Source of the DNA: Nymphaea colorata
Taxonomy: Eukaryota; Streptophyta; Magnoliopsida; Nymphaeales; Nymphaeaceae
Assembly (NCBI RefSeq): GCF_008831285.2
Contig: NC_045142.1
Span: 26,611,876 to 26,675,875, forward strand
Length of the DNA stretch: 64,000 bases
Direction: 5' to 3'
Positions 46,817 through 57,397 of the stretch are shown here, one piece after another. The notes below the pieces were generated by a model. The model was not told the DNA's origin. It did no database searches and saw nothing but the letters and a program-made list of their open reading frames with translations. The first letter of the stretch is position 1, and the number at the start of each line of letters is the position of its first letter. A program made the position numbers and the translations under genes.

Positions 46817-48307
46817 ATGGCGCTGGAAGAAGGAAAAGTCAGAATCGAGAAGTTCGACGGTAAAGACTTCGGATTCTAGAAGATGCAGATCAAGGACTAC
46901 TTGTATCAGAAGAAATTGGATGAACCGCTCATGTGAGCGAAGCCCGCAACAATGGCTGATACAGATTGACAGTTGTTGGATAGACAAGTCCTTGGAGTCA
47001 TCTGGTTGATGCTGGCCAGAAAGGTCGCCTTCAACATTGTTAACGAGAAGACGACAACAAGTTTGATAAGGACGCTAACAGATATGTATGAGAAACTCTC
47101 TGCTTCGAATAAGATATATCTGATGCGTCGATTATTTAATTTGAAAATGGTTGAAGGTGTCTCTGTTACGGATCACATAAATGAGTTCAATGTTATTACT
47201 TCTCAATTATGTTTTGTGGATATTAAATTTGATGATGAGGTTCAAGCTCTAATTTTACTGTCATCTCTACCGAAGAGTTGGAGAGCCACTGTGACCGCTG
47301 TGAGTAGTTCATCGGGGTCAAGTAAATTGAAGTTTAGTGGCATTTGAGATTTAATACTTAGTGAGGACATTCGCAGAAGGGAGGCAGGAGAATCTCTCGG
47401 TTCTGCGCTAAATGTTCAAAACAGGAGCAGAACTAATCAACGTTACCAAGAGCGTAGAAAGGTCCAAATCTAAGGGAATAAGTCAATCCAAACCTTGAAG
47501 TGATGGTTGTTGAAACTGTGGCTTACCATAACACCGAAAAAGAGATTGCAGGTGGTTAAAGAAGAAGAACCCAAATCGTGAGGATCATTCAACAAATGTA
47601 GCAACTCAAGATATAGCTGATGCACTTGCTTAGAGTGTACACAGCTCCATAGAGTTTTGGATTTTAGACTCTGGTGCATCTTTTCATTCGACGTATTCTA
47701 ATGAAAGTATGCACAACTATGTTGCAGGAAAATTTGGCAGAATATACCTTGTGGATGATGAACCTCTGGATATTGTAGGGAAATGTGAGGTTCATATTAA
47801 AATGCAGAATGGACATGTATGGAAGTTAAAACATGGGAAATGTGAGGTTCACATTAAAATGCAGAATGGACATGTATGGAAGTTAAAATATGTCAGACAT
47901 GTTCCAGGGTTGAAGAGGAATCTCATTTCGGTCGGACAGTTAGATGACAAAGGCTATGTTACTACCTTTGTTGGCGGATCTTGGAAGATAACCAAAGGTG
48001 CTATGGTTATAGCACGAGGTCATAAACTTGACACATTGTACATGACCGTAGATGTGAAAGACATAGTGGCTATGGGGAAATGTGAAAATAAATCATTGTT
48101 GTGGCATTGCAGGCTTTGGCATATGAGTGAGAAGGGAATGAAGATCATGACAACAAATAACAAGTTTCATGACTTGAAATCTATAGCCATTGGGTTATGT
48201 GAAGACTGTATCTTCGAGAAACAGAAAATGGTCACCTTCTCCAAAGTTGGACGACCTTCAAAGAAGGAAAAGTTAGAGTTGGTGTATACTGATGTTTGGA
48301 AACCAGC
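46817..48307 (+). pseudogene. Copia gag, protease and start of integrase (decayed)
   Basis: The frame starts at an ATG after the primer-binding site. The gag part shows KFDGKDF and LLSSLPKSW motifs (UBN2-type gag) up to about 47350. A CCHC zinc knuckle follows at about 47506-47560, with its cysteine and histidine spacing visible but broken by stops. The protease DSGAS motif lies near 47672. The GAG-pre-integrase HxxxC zinc region is at about 48090-48230 (LWHCRLWHM to CEDC). In-frame stops occur at several points (for example 46878-46880). A 57-bp in-frame duplication (47778-47891) lies after the protease. The integrase is cut at 48307 by the nested Gypsy element. Confidence 0.9.
47778..47891. 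repeat. 57-bp in-frame tandem duplication inside Copia pol
   Basis: Copies at 47778-47834 and 47835-47891 each encode a 19-residue unit beginning GKCEVHIKMQ and differ at two bases. It lies between the protease and integrase regions and keeps frame. Confidence 0.95.
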
Positions 48308-48396
48308 TGTCACGACCCAATTTTTGACACTATTTTTTTTTCATTTCTATAATAGTGGAAGCAATATTGAGTCATGACCAGAACATAAAGAAATCC
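48308..48396 (-). repeat. Truncated 3' LTR remnant of the Gypsy element
   Basis: The first 89 bases match the start (on the plus strand) of the full LTR at 50334 (TGTCACGACCCAATTTTTGACAC...AAGAAATCC) with a few differences; similarity stops abruptly after that. The rest of the LTR has been deleted. Confidence 0.9.
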
Positions 48397-48455
48397 AAAG
48401 GATCATGTACATACTGAGTCATGTCCTCTTGCAAATCAACTTATTCATGTTTATC

Positions 48456-50172
48456 TCATTCACCCTTCCATTGTAAAATACAAGTTCTTAACATATCTTC
48501 AAGAGTCTGAATGATTCGCTCGGATTGCCCATTTGTCTGCGGATGAAATGTTGTACTCAGTTTCAATTTTGTTCCCAATGCTCCTTGTAACATTCCCCAA
48601 AACTTGGATGTAAATCTTGGATTTCTGTCAAAGATTATTGATTTAGGGATTCCATGAAGTCTCATAATTTCATCAACATACAAATCTGCCAGACTTTCTA
48701 GTGATTGTGAAATCTTGATCGGAAGAAAATGTGCAGATTTAGTTAGGCGGTCTACCACTATCCAAACAACATCGTGTTGTCGTCGAGTAAGTGGTAACCC
48801 CACGAAGTCCATGGTGATGTCTTCCCATTTTCATTGAGGAATTTCTATCTGTTGCAACAAACCATCTGGTTTCTGATGTTCCACTTTAACATGTTGACAC
48901 ACTAAGCATCGTGAGACGAACTCAGCAATCTCTTTTTTCATTCCTGGCTACCAAAAGTTTATCCTTAAATTTTGATATATCTTTGTGTTTCCTGGATGTA
49001 TGGTGTATCTTGTTTTGTGTGCCTCATCAAGCAGCTTGTTTTTCACCTCTGGATCATTCGGAACCCACAATCTACCGTTGAACCACACAGATCCATCGTC
49101 ATCCTCAGAATAAAGAGTTTCTTCGTTCTTGTGACACTCAAGTTTCAACTTCGCATATTCAGGGCTCTGTTTTTGTTTCTCAATAATTTCATCAAGGAAA
49201 CTATCCCGAATTATTCCAGCACACTTCACATTTCCATTATCATCTCGCAATGGATGCCATTTTTCAAAGTCTTCCACCAAATTTCATGTCTGCATTAATA
49301 GTCCACTAGCTTTAGTAGGTATCTTTCTGCTGAGTGCATCAACTACCACATTAACCTTTCCTGGATGATACTTTATCTCAAAGTCATAATCTTTGAGATA
49401 TTCCAGCCATCTTCTCTGTCTTAGATTTAATTCCTTCTACGAGAACAAATATTTGAGGGATTTGCGGTCAGAAAATACTTCAAATTCCACACCATAGAGT
49501 TAATGTCTCTATATTTTTAGTGCAAATACCACAGTTCCTAATTCCAAATCTTGCGTTGAATAGTTTTTTTTTTCTCTCATGTAGTTTTATTCTCTAGAGG
49601 CATATGCTATGACGTTCTCTTCTTGCATAAGCACTGCTCCATAACCTGTTCCTAACGTATCTGTATATACCACAAATCCTTTCTTCCCTTTTTGCAGTGC
49701 TAGAATTGGGGCACTTATCAAACTATCTTTCAACATCTGTAAACTCTTCTGATAGTCATTTGTCCACATAAATTTCACTCCCTTTCGTAGTAGTTTAGTC
49801 ATTGGGGTTGCAATTCTCGAAAAATCCTTAATGAACTTCTTGTAATAACCTATCAAACCAAGAAAATTTCTGATTTGGGTGACCTTGGTTGGCACATTTC
49901 ATTGTTCTACAGCTTCTACCTTGGCCAGATCAACTGCTACTCCATCCTTCGAGATTATGTGTCCCAAGAAATTCACTTTGTCTAGCCAAAACTCGCTCTT
50001 AGAATACTTGGCATACAGTTGGTTTTGTCTCAATAATTTCATTACTATCGCGAGATGTACCGCATGCATTGCTTCACACTCTCAGTACACTAGTACATCG
50101 TCAATGAACACTATAACGAATCGATTTAAATACTCATGAAATATCTGATTCATAAGATCCATAAAAGCTACT
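48456..50172 (-). pseudogene. Gypsy pol remnant: RT C-terminal part, RNase H, integrase
   Basis: Read leftward from 50172: the RT active-site segment FIDDVLVY (about 50088-50115), RT thumb with NFLGLIGYYKKFI, the RNase H domain with YTDTLGTGYGAVLMQ (about 49640), then heavily mutated DNA, the integrase H2C2 zinc segment (about 48950-49280, YTIHPGNTK), and the integrase core with VDRLTKSAHFLP and HPQTNGQSER (48456-48812). In-frame stops and frameshifts interrupt it, and the front of RT is absent. No functional polyprotein is possible. Confidence 0.93.
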
Positions 50173-50317
50173 GTAAAAACACAACCATTTTGGACTAACA
50201 TAAAACTTTAAAACTCAATATTCACAACAAATCAAAACACCATTCTCTAACCGGCTTGGATGACATTTCCTCTGCTTGTGATCGACATTGGCATTGGACA
50301 AGAACTCTAAACACTGT

Positions 50318-50329
50318 GCTCTGATACCA
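50318..50329 (-). other. Gypsy primer-binding site (initiator tRNA-Met)
   Basis: The minus strand reads TGGTATCAGAGC, an exact match to the plant initiator-Met primer site, a few bases inside the full LTR. It fixes the element's orientation as leftward. Confidence 0.9.
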
Positions 50330-50333
50330 AAGT

Positions 50334-53118
50334 TGTCACGACCCAATTTTTGACACCAATTTTTTTTTTTTCATTTTTATAATAGCGGAAGCAATATTGA
50401 GTCATAACCAGAACATAAAGAAATCCGACATTGTTTTATTTCAATAATAAAATACTTGGACCCAAATAAAAATAACCACAAATTCAAAAAAAAATTGACG
50501 CAGTGTCCAGAATGCCAATGTCCGTCCATCACAAGACCAAGGTCGTCACTCTAAAGCCAAAATCTATCAAGAACTACCTGTAGAGATAGAAAGAAGGGCC
50601 AGAATTCCTCTGAGTATGGAGAAAATCCAGCCATGAATGGAACATGGCCCATTAAAATAATATTTTACTTTTGCAAAACAAATATCTTTAAGTTTGATCA
50701 CATATTGGAGTTACGTCACATTAACAGAAACAAAACGAGGTGTGCACAACCTCCAAATATTTCGTAGGCTTCCAACCGTGGTTCTCTGACAATGTCATGG
50801 TCATCGTGCCGAGCAACAGAAAACCCCATGGGCACTCACGGGCAGAATAGAACATCTCTTCACCAGGCGATCCAACGGATCGAGGGTACCTGCAGTGAAG
50901 CCTCTTGAGATATCCCAGATCGCTGCAGCAGCAGCATGGTCTCTTTAGGAACCCGGGTGGAGAGACCAGGAGACGTTTCGCTCCCAAACAGAAACAGAAC
51001 AGAATCTCGGGCCCTTGTGCTGCCCAATACCCTGTGGGCCCTCCAGTACAAACAGAGGAGTGAGTGACAAGAGTGAGCCTCGCTCACCACTACATCATAG
51101 GACGAAAACAAACACTGGGCAAAACAGAAAGCTCGCACTCGCATAAACCATCACACAAAGTCCATGCTTCGCCTTCGAATTTCAAAAGTGAGGGTTTGCC
51201 AATGCCAGACATCGTCTAGTATCTCTCACAGAAACCGCCTTCAGGCTCGGTTTCCCAAACAAAAGCAATAAGTCGTTTCTAATTCAATTTAATGACAACG
51301 AAGCAAAGTCGAGTAGTAATGCCATAAAGCAAAACACATCACGTTCAAAATTAACACAATAATCACCATTTCAAAACAAGAGAGTTCAATAACCTTTTCC
51401 TGAAATTTAAATAACCCAAAAGGTACCACAGAGCAATAATGCATAACATTACGTTTTTCCTTCGAAATTACAAACAAATATAAGAAAACCCCTTTTTTGA
51501 CAATTTAAGAAATTGAGAGGGTACCAAAACGTGATTGCACATTAAATACCTGGTTTTTACTGAAAATTACTTTCGCAAACCTCTTTTTGAAGAGGTTTTC
51601 AGCAAAAACGTTGCGGCATTGTCTTCTAAAATCTAGAACAGCTTATCCATAAATTATACTAATTAGGTGGACCCTCTTTGAAATTTTTCCATCTTAATAT
51701 AAAACCCATCGAGCCCTCGTTTTCTTTCATTTCTCTGGTCCACTTTCTCTCTCCTTGTGAGAACGCCTCCACCTTCCTCTCGTGCGACCGACGGTGGGGC
51801 TTCCACCGTTTTCAGCAACTCAAAACCAGAAGGAGCGATCTCTCCTTCTCCCGTGAGGTCCGTCGCTCGGTTCAACGCCGTTGCGCCACTTGCCGCCTGG
51901 TGCCTTCAGCCACCGCCTTCCTCTCTCTGCCCCCGTTTCTCAGAACTGTCACCGTGAGGAAGACCTCCCAATCCAGGTGCGTCTCTCCCTCGACTGCCGC
52001 TTTCTTTATGGCGAGGAAGAATCGGCAGCAAGGAGGAGCGACGGGAGGAATCTGCATCTTCAATGCTGTGTTCCTCCCTTTTTCCCCAAATCGCCTCTGC
52101 TACCCCACGAAGGAGACGACTGATTTTCAGTCGATTGGCGATAGGTCCCGCTCGTTGCCAGAGCAGAGGGTATTTCCTCTACCTCTCCTGGAGTTTTCCA
52201 GCAACAGGGAGATTGAAGAAAAGGGCAAATGCTGCTGTCGACACCCGTGACAGAAACGAAAAATAGAAAAGTCGAGGGCTTTGCCCTTCACGGCAGGGGA
52301 TGACCGATCAGGAGTTTCATCTACCCTGAGAATTCGGAAACATGGTCGAATCTTACGGTATTAATTCTACCTCTTTCTCATCATTTTCTTATACCATGTC
52401 ATTCCTATTCGTACATACAAATGTTCATATTTTTTTTTACAACTCCACGGGGATTAGCATGCTCTGTTCGAAGGATTGAATGAAGTTTGGTTTCTCACGG
52501 ATGAACACACATAGCATAACACAGAAAGTTTGAGTATTTCAAAACATAAGCAGAACGGAAGTCTAGAACCTCATGCTTGGATTCATTTCGAAGCATATGC
52601 ATACTTAAATTTAGATGTATATGTATCTATACGAAATCGTAAATACATGGCTTCATGCTCCCATCATAACCGAAAATCCCCATACCTTTCAAATCCAAGC
52701 TAAACTTTCAGCCGCAGTCTTCTTGCGCTTCTGGTTCCCTCACAATAGTCACCAATCTCTACCTCAACTAGAAGGAGGGCAAAGATGAGGACGTCCCTCA
52801 CTCTCTCTATCTTAAATCCTCTCGTTGCAGGACTCTCTCGTCGATGGCTGTAGCAATAACGGATGTTTATCTTTCATCCTCTCTCAAGTAAAGGAATCAC
52901 GTCAGTTTCTCTTTCCCCTTCATTTCTTTCCATACGAGTGTTGCAGTTACCCTTGGCAGTTACAACCTCATCCCTATCTTTTCCATAATTATCTCCTTTA
53001 TGATAAACTTGACCGTTTTTGAAAAATCATTAAGAATCATTTGATCTTTCATTTGATTCCTCCCCAAATTAACGTTTCAAATATTAAAGGAAACTTAATA
53101 AAAATCGTGGGTCTTACA
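50334..53118 (-). repeat. Full 5' LTR of the Gypsy element, about 2.8 kb
   Basis: From TGTCACGACCC at 50334 to GGGTCTTACA at 53118 (2,785 bases), bounded by the primer-binding site on the left and the target duplication on the right. A GC-rich part at about 51.7-52.3 kb carries open frames on both strands that I regard as noncoding LTR sequence. Its great length is typical of Tekay/Del chromoviruses. Confidence 0.85.
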
Positions 53119-55370
53119 CCAGCTCCAGTTCGTTCTCTTGGAAGATCCCTATACTATGTCACATTTATTGATGATTGTACCAGAAATGTATGAGTCTATT
53201 TTCTCAAGCATAAATCCGACGTGTTTAATGTTTTTAAAAAGTGAAAAGCAGAAGTAGAAAATCAGACAGGAAAGAAGATTAAATGTCTGCAGTCAGAATG
53301 ACAGGAAAGAGTTTAAAGACTTTTGTGCAGATCATGAGATTTGAACACAAAGGACGATCCCTAAAAAGCCATGACAAAAGGGGGTTGCTGAAAGAATGAA
53401 CAGAACCATTTGTGAAAGAGCAAGAAGCATGAGACTGCATTCAGGCTTGCCAAAGATTTTTTGGGCTGATACAATCAGTACTGCTGCATACTTGATAAAT
53501 CGTGGACCTTCTGTTTCTTTGGACTATGGGATACCTGAAGAAGCCTGGATCGGCAAGGATGTAAATCTTGCACACTTAAGAGTCTTTGGTTGTATCTCTT
53601 ACATACATATAGACTCGGATAAAAGGGATAAATTAGATCCTAAGCCCAGAAATGTTATTTCATTGGTTATGGAAATGATGAGTTTGAGTATCGTTTTTGG
53701 GATGATAAAACGAAGAAAATTATTAGACATAATGACATAGTGTTCAATGAGATGACTCTGTACAAAGACATGATAGTCTTATGTCTGAGAAGAATGAACA
53801 TCATGACACAAGTGAAGACATTGTAGAACTTGAAGATGTCTCTGAAGATGATGTTGCAATTAAGACTCAAGTTGGAAACAGTCAGATGGAAGAAGAGATG
53901 GACTCTCTACATGCTAACAGAACATGAAAATTAACTTAGCTTTTTTATGGGAAGAAGGTATTGCAAAACAAATGAGTATGCATGATTAAATAAGAAGCAG
54001 ATGGAAGAAAAATGTATAAAGTAAGGTTAGTAGTGAAATGTTTTCAATAGAAAAAAGAAGGTATAGATTATACAGAAATTTTCTCTCATGTTGTAAAACT
54101 AACTACTATAAGATTGGTATTAAATTTAGTTGTAGCTGAAAATTTATATTTGGAGCAACTAGATGTAAAAAACTACATTCCTTCATGGGGATTTGGAGGA
54201 AGATATTTATATGGTGCAACCTGAAGGTTTACAGGTACTAGAAAAAGAAAATCTTGTATGCAAGTTAGAGAAGAGTTTCTATGGTTTGAAGCAGGCAGTG
54301 AGACAGTAGTACAAAAAGTTTGATAACATCATGAAGAGAAATGTCTTTAAGAAGTGTGATATGGATCACTGTTGCTATTTCAAAATTTTTGATAATTGTT
54401 ATATCATATTACTATTATATGTGGATGATATGCTTATTGCAGACTCAAATCTGCAAGAGATCAATTCTTTGAAATAACAACTATCAAAGGAATTTGAAAT
54501 GAAAGATCTAGGCACTGCGAAACAAATCCTCGGGATGAGAATTAGAATGGACAGTAAGACAGGTACTTTAAATTTGTCTCAACAAAATTATATTGAGAAG
54601 ATCTTGTGCAGGTTTAAGATGCAAGATGCTAAACCTGTTAGTACGCCTCTTGCTAGTCATTTCAAATTGTCCAAGGATTTGTCACCTAAGACAGATGAAA
54701 AACATGAAAAAATGTCAAGGATTCCATATGCTACAACAGTGGGTAGCTTGATATATGATATGGTATGCACCAGACCAGACATAGCACAAGCAGTAGGAGC
54801 AGTGAGCAGATACATGGCTGAGCTTGGAAAGAAACATTGGGAGGCTGTGAAGTGGATATTACGATATTTGAAAGGAACTTCAGGTATGAACCTTTGTTTT
54901 AAGAAAAAATAATTACTTTTGCATGACTTTGTGGATGCAGATTTGGGTGGTGATCTTAACAGTAGGAGAAGTACCACCAGGTACATTTATACCCTATGAG
55001 GAACCTGTGTGAGTTGGGTTTCACAACTTCAAAAAGTTGTTGTGTTGTCTACTACTGAAGCTGAATATATTGCAATTACAGAAGCCAGTAAAGAAATGAT
55101 TTGGTTAAAGACTATTCTAAAAGAATTGCATGTAAAGAAAGAGAAGAGTGTTCTTTCTTGTGACAGTCAAAGTGTAATTCATTTAGCCAAGAATCCAATA
55201 TTCCATACTAGAACAAAGCATATTGAATTGAAGTATCATTTTATTAGAGATTGTTGGAAGAGAAGATACTATCTCTTGAAAAGGTTCGTGGAATAGAGAA
55301 TCCAGCAGACATGTTGACAAAGCTAGTGACTGCTGAGAAGCTGAGGTTATGTTTTGAGGTTATGTTTAAC
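53119..55370 (+). pseudogene. Copia integrase (rest), reverse transcriptase and RNase H (decayed)
   Basis: The Copia integrase resumes at 53119 and continues past VTFIDDC; integrase core wording such as AYLINRGPS lies at about 53396-53700. The RT active-site YVDDML lies at about 54418-54436, followed by KEFEMKDLGTAKQILGM and RPDIAQAVG (54499-54912). The RNase H/connection end shows TTEAEYIAITEA (about 55050) and ENPADMLTK (about 55300). Many stops and frameshifts are present. A 46-bp tandem duplication (55385-55476) follows before the 3' LTR. Confidence 0.92.
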
Positions 55371-55384
55371 CTCAGTTGGTCTCC

Positions 55385-55476
55385 AAGGTTGATTGATGAG
55401 GAGACGTCGCATAGGTTGAGTATATGATGTAAGGTTGATTGATGAGGAGACGTCGCATAGGTTGAGTATATGATGT
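55385..55476. repeat. 46-bp tandem duplication near the Copia 3' LTR
   Basis: Two identical copies beginning AAGGTTGATTGATGAGGAG at 55385 and 55431, just upstream of the polypurine tract and 3' LTR. Confidence 0.95.
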
Positions 55477-55513
55477 ACAAGCACTTGGATGGATCAAATT
55501 TCAAGTGGGAGAT

Positions 55514-55822
55514 TGTTGGTGTATAGAACTTGATCCATACTGGACACTCATATGCAATACCGCGGATCCAGCGTAAGGGCATTTATGTCATTTTGTACAA
55601 ATACGGGTTTCGACCTAATCCTTATGTTGAGAGGAGGGCCGCAATTTTATTCTTCTTCTCTGAGAGTGTATGTGTTTTATCTGTGAGTGAATAGTAAAAG
55701 ATCTGTGCGACCGTGGACGTATGAGTTTTTTTGCTCCGAACCACGTAAATATTTGTCTTCTTCCTTGTTGTTTCTAACCCCCTCTTGAGAGTGCGGGAAA
55801 GAGTTTCGTGTTGTTCCTAACA
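55514..55822 (+). repeat. 3' LTR of the Copia element
   Basis: 309 bases from TGTTGG to CCTAACA, preceded by a purine-rich AAGTGGGAGAT and followed by AAGAT. It retains the 43-base segment missing from the 5' LTR. Confidence 0.93.
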
Positions 55823-57397
55823 AAGATCTGGAGCTTAACACCCTGTTGATATTGTAGTGTTGTTTGGAGTTCTACTAGCGCAAAATATTAGACCTCTGTA
55901 CTGGTGTTTTATTTTTCTATTCTCTCGTGTTGTACCTCAGGAAAGTACTGTTGTTTTATTTTTCTGTTTTCTCTTGTGTTGTTGTAACTCCGGAAAAGTA
56001 TGAGGTGATTCTTGCCCGCCCCCCCCCCCCCTCAGCAACTTGTTGGTGGGTGGTTTTTGTAATGTCAAATCATTTCTCTCTCCCTCTCTCTCTGATTCAT
56101 TATTAAATTTCTCTTATTTCTCCAGGCTTTGTTCATGTCATTTTGTATGAAATTATTTTGTCTTACAAGAAAGTTGCATATGATCAACTCTGGACTTCTT
56201 CATTCTTCATGACATTGTTTTCCATTTCCATGTATTGACTATTAACTTTCTTCTAATAAAAACACTTGCTGTTTGCGCATTTGAATGTAAGAGAGAACCA
56301 AAGATGTGATGTGGGTGAAAGAAGACTAAAGTTTTAGACACTAATATACTTCTGCCGTTTGTGCATTTGAATGCAAGAGAGAAAACAGAAGTTGTGTGTG
56401 GCTCAACAACCCTTTATCTAGTTAAGTCTATTCCATCAGCATTTAAATAATGGTGGCAAAGGTACACGGACGGGGTGTCTCAATATTTTTCCACCATTTG
56501 TTTCTTTTGCACCCTTGCTGGTGCTACGGATTTTAGAGTAAGTCCGTACACTTCACATGGTTAAATCTGAACAAAACATCAATTTCCTTCCGTACGGATG
56601 CTTTTCCTATCAGAGATTGTTTTTCCACGATTTGCGTCATATGCTCTGTAGTCAAAGACCTTGCCTTCCACAATGCAATGAAAAGCTATTGGTAACAAAA
56701 ACTTAACAGAGAACAATTTGATCACCTGTGCAGCTAGCCATGCAATCTAGAAGCGGCCGCTTATCATTTGACACCAAGGATATACGTAAAGAGATGTTGG
56801 CAAAACTGAGAAAGACAGGGAAGGCGATGCTCTTTTAGTGATTTTGCTGCAGAAGACATTGAAGAACCTGTACTTTCGTGGCATCTGATGAATATACTTC
56901 TTTCTGTTTTTAACTTTTAACATTCTTCGGATGCAGCATTCTATAATAACAATCGAATATGAGATTGTGGTCATGCAGACACTTGGTCAATGGACCAGAC
57001 CACTTAACAATTGACATCCTGACCCTCAAGCGGTCCACCGCTGTCTTATATATGAGGACAACACCATAAAAATCTCAGCCTGCATAATGGCCATGGCTGA
57101 GACTTGATTAGCCTACTGTCTTCATGTGTTAAAAGATGTATCAGACAGAAAATTTGAGAGGAAAGAACAGGGAAGATTCTCCAGCACCTCAACAATGCAT
57201 TTCCTTATCCTATTAAGAAAATATAATCACTAAATACTCATCAGTTGGCAGCATAAGAAAGAGAATATTTATTCTGCTCTACTCGTCAAAATCTCTATCT
57301 AATATCTCCCCACTGCTGCAACGTATGTTACGTATCCCGCCAAAAGAACATTCGATTATTCGAATATGAAAGGAAAACTGATAACATAATTAACAAT
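55823..57397. other. Intergenic and 3' flank of the Toc159-family gene
   Basis: AT-rich DNA with a C-run near 56019-56032 and two related blocks near 56265 and 56350 (GTTTGtGCATTTGAATGcAAGAGAG). No gene recognised. The part near 57100-57397 is probably the 3' UTR of the leftward receptor gene. Confidence 0.4.

Larger units (their letters stand above)
48308..53118 (-). mobile_element. Ty3/Gypsy retrotransposon nested in the Copia integrase, internally deleted
   Basis: The element starts TGTCACGACCC (plus strand, left) and ends GGGTCTTACA (right), flanked by the same pentamer CCAGC at 48303-48307 and 53119-53123. Pol runs on the minus strand, so the right LTR is the 5' one. Order from right to left: 5' LTR (53118-50334), primer-binding site, partial reverse transcriptase, RNase H, integrase, and an 89-base remnant of the 3' LTR (48396-48308). 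gag, protease and the front of RT are missing, as are the integrase end and most of the 3' LTR. Integrase wording such as VDRLTKSAHFLP and the long LTR suggest the chromovirus Tekay/Del lineage (inference). Confidence 0.94.
46514..55822 (+). mobile_element. Ty1/Copia LTR retrotransposon, interrupted by a nested Gypsy element
   Basis: Two related LTRs start TGTTGG and end CCTAACA (46514-46779 and 55514-55822). The 5' LTR is followed by a primer-binding site and gag; a polypurine-like AAGTGGGAGAT precedes the 3' LTR. Flanking pentamers AGGAT and AAGAT are a near-perfect 5-bp target duplication. I counted about 17 substitutions over the 266 shared LTR positions, plus a 43-bp deletion in the 5' LTR, so insertion is old. 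Without the nested insert (48308-53118) the element is about 4.5 kb. The order gag-protease-integrase-RT-RNase H on the plus strand fits Copia (TNT1/Tork-like by overall similarity). All coding parts carry stops. Confidence 0.95.

Noticed and set aside
51678-52250. 190-codon open frame on the plus strand, GC-rich
   Set aside because: It lies wholly inside the 2.8-kb Gypsy LTR, overlaps several other open frames on both strands, and has no family signature. I treat it as noncoding LTR sequence.
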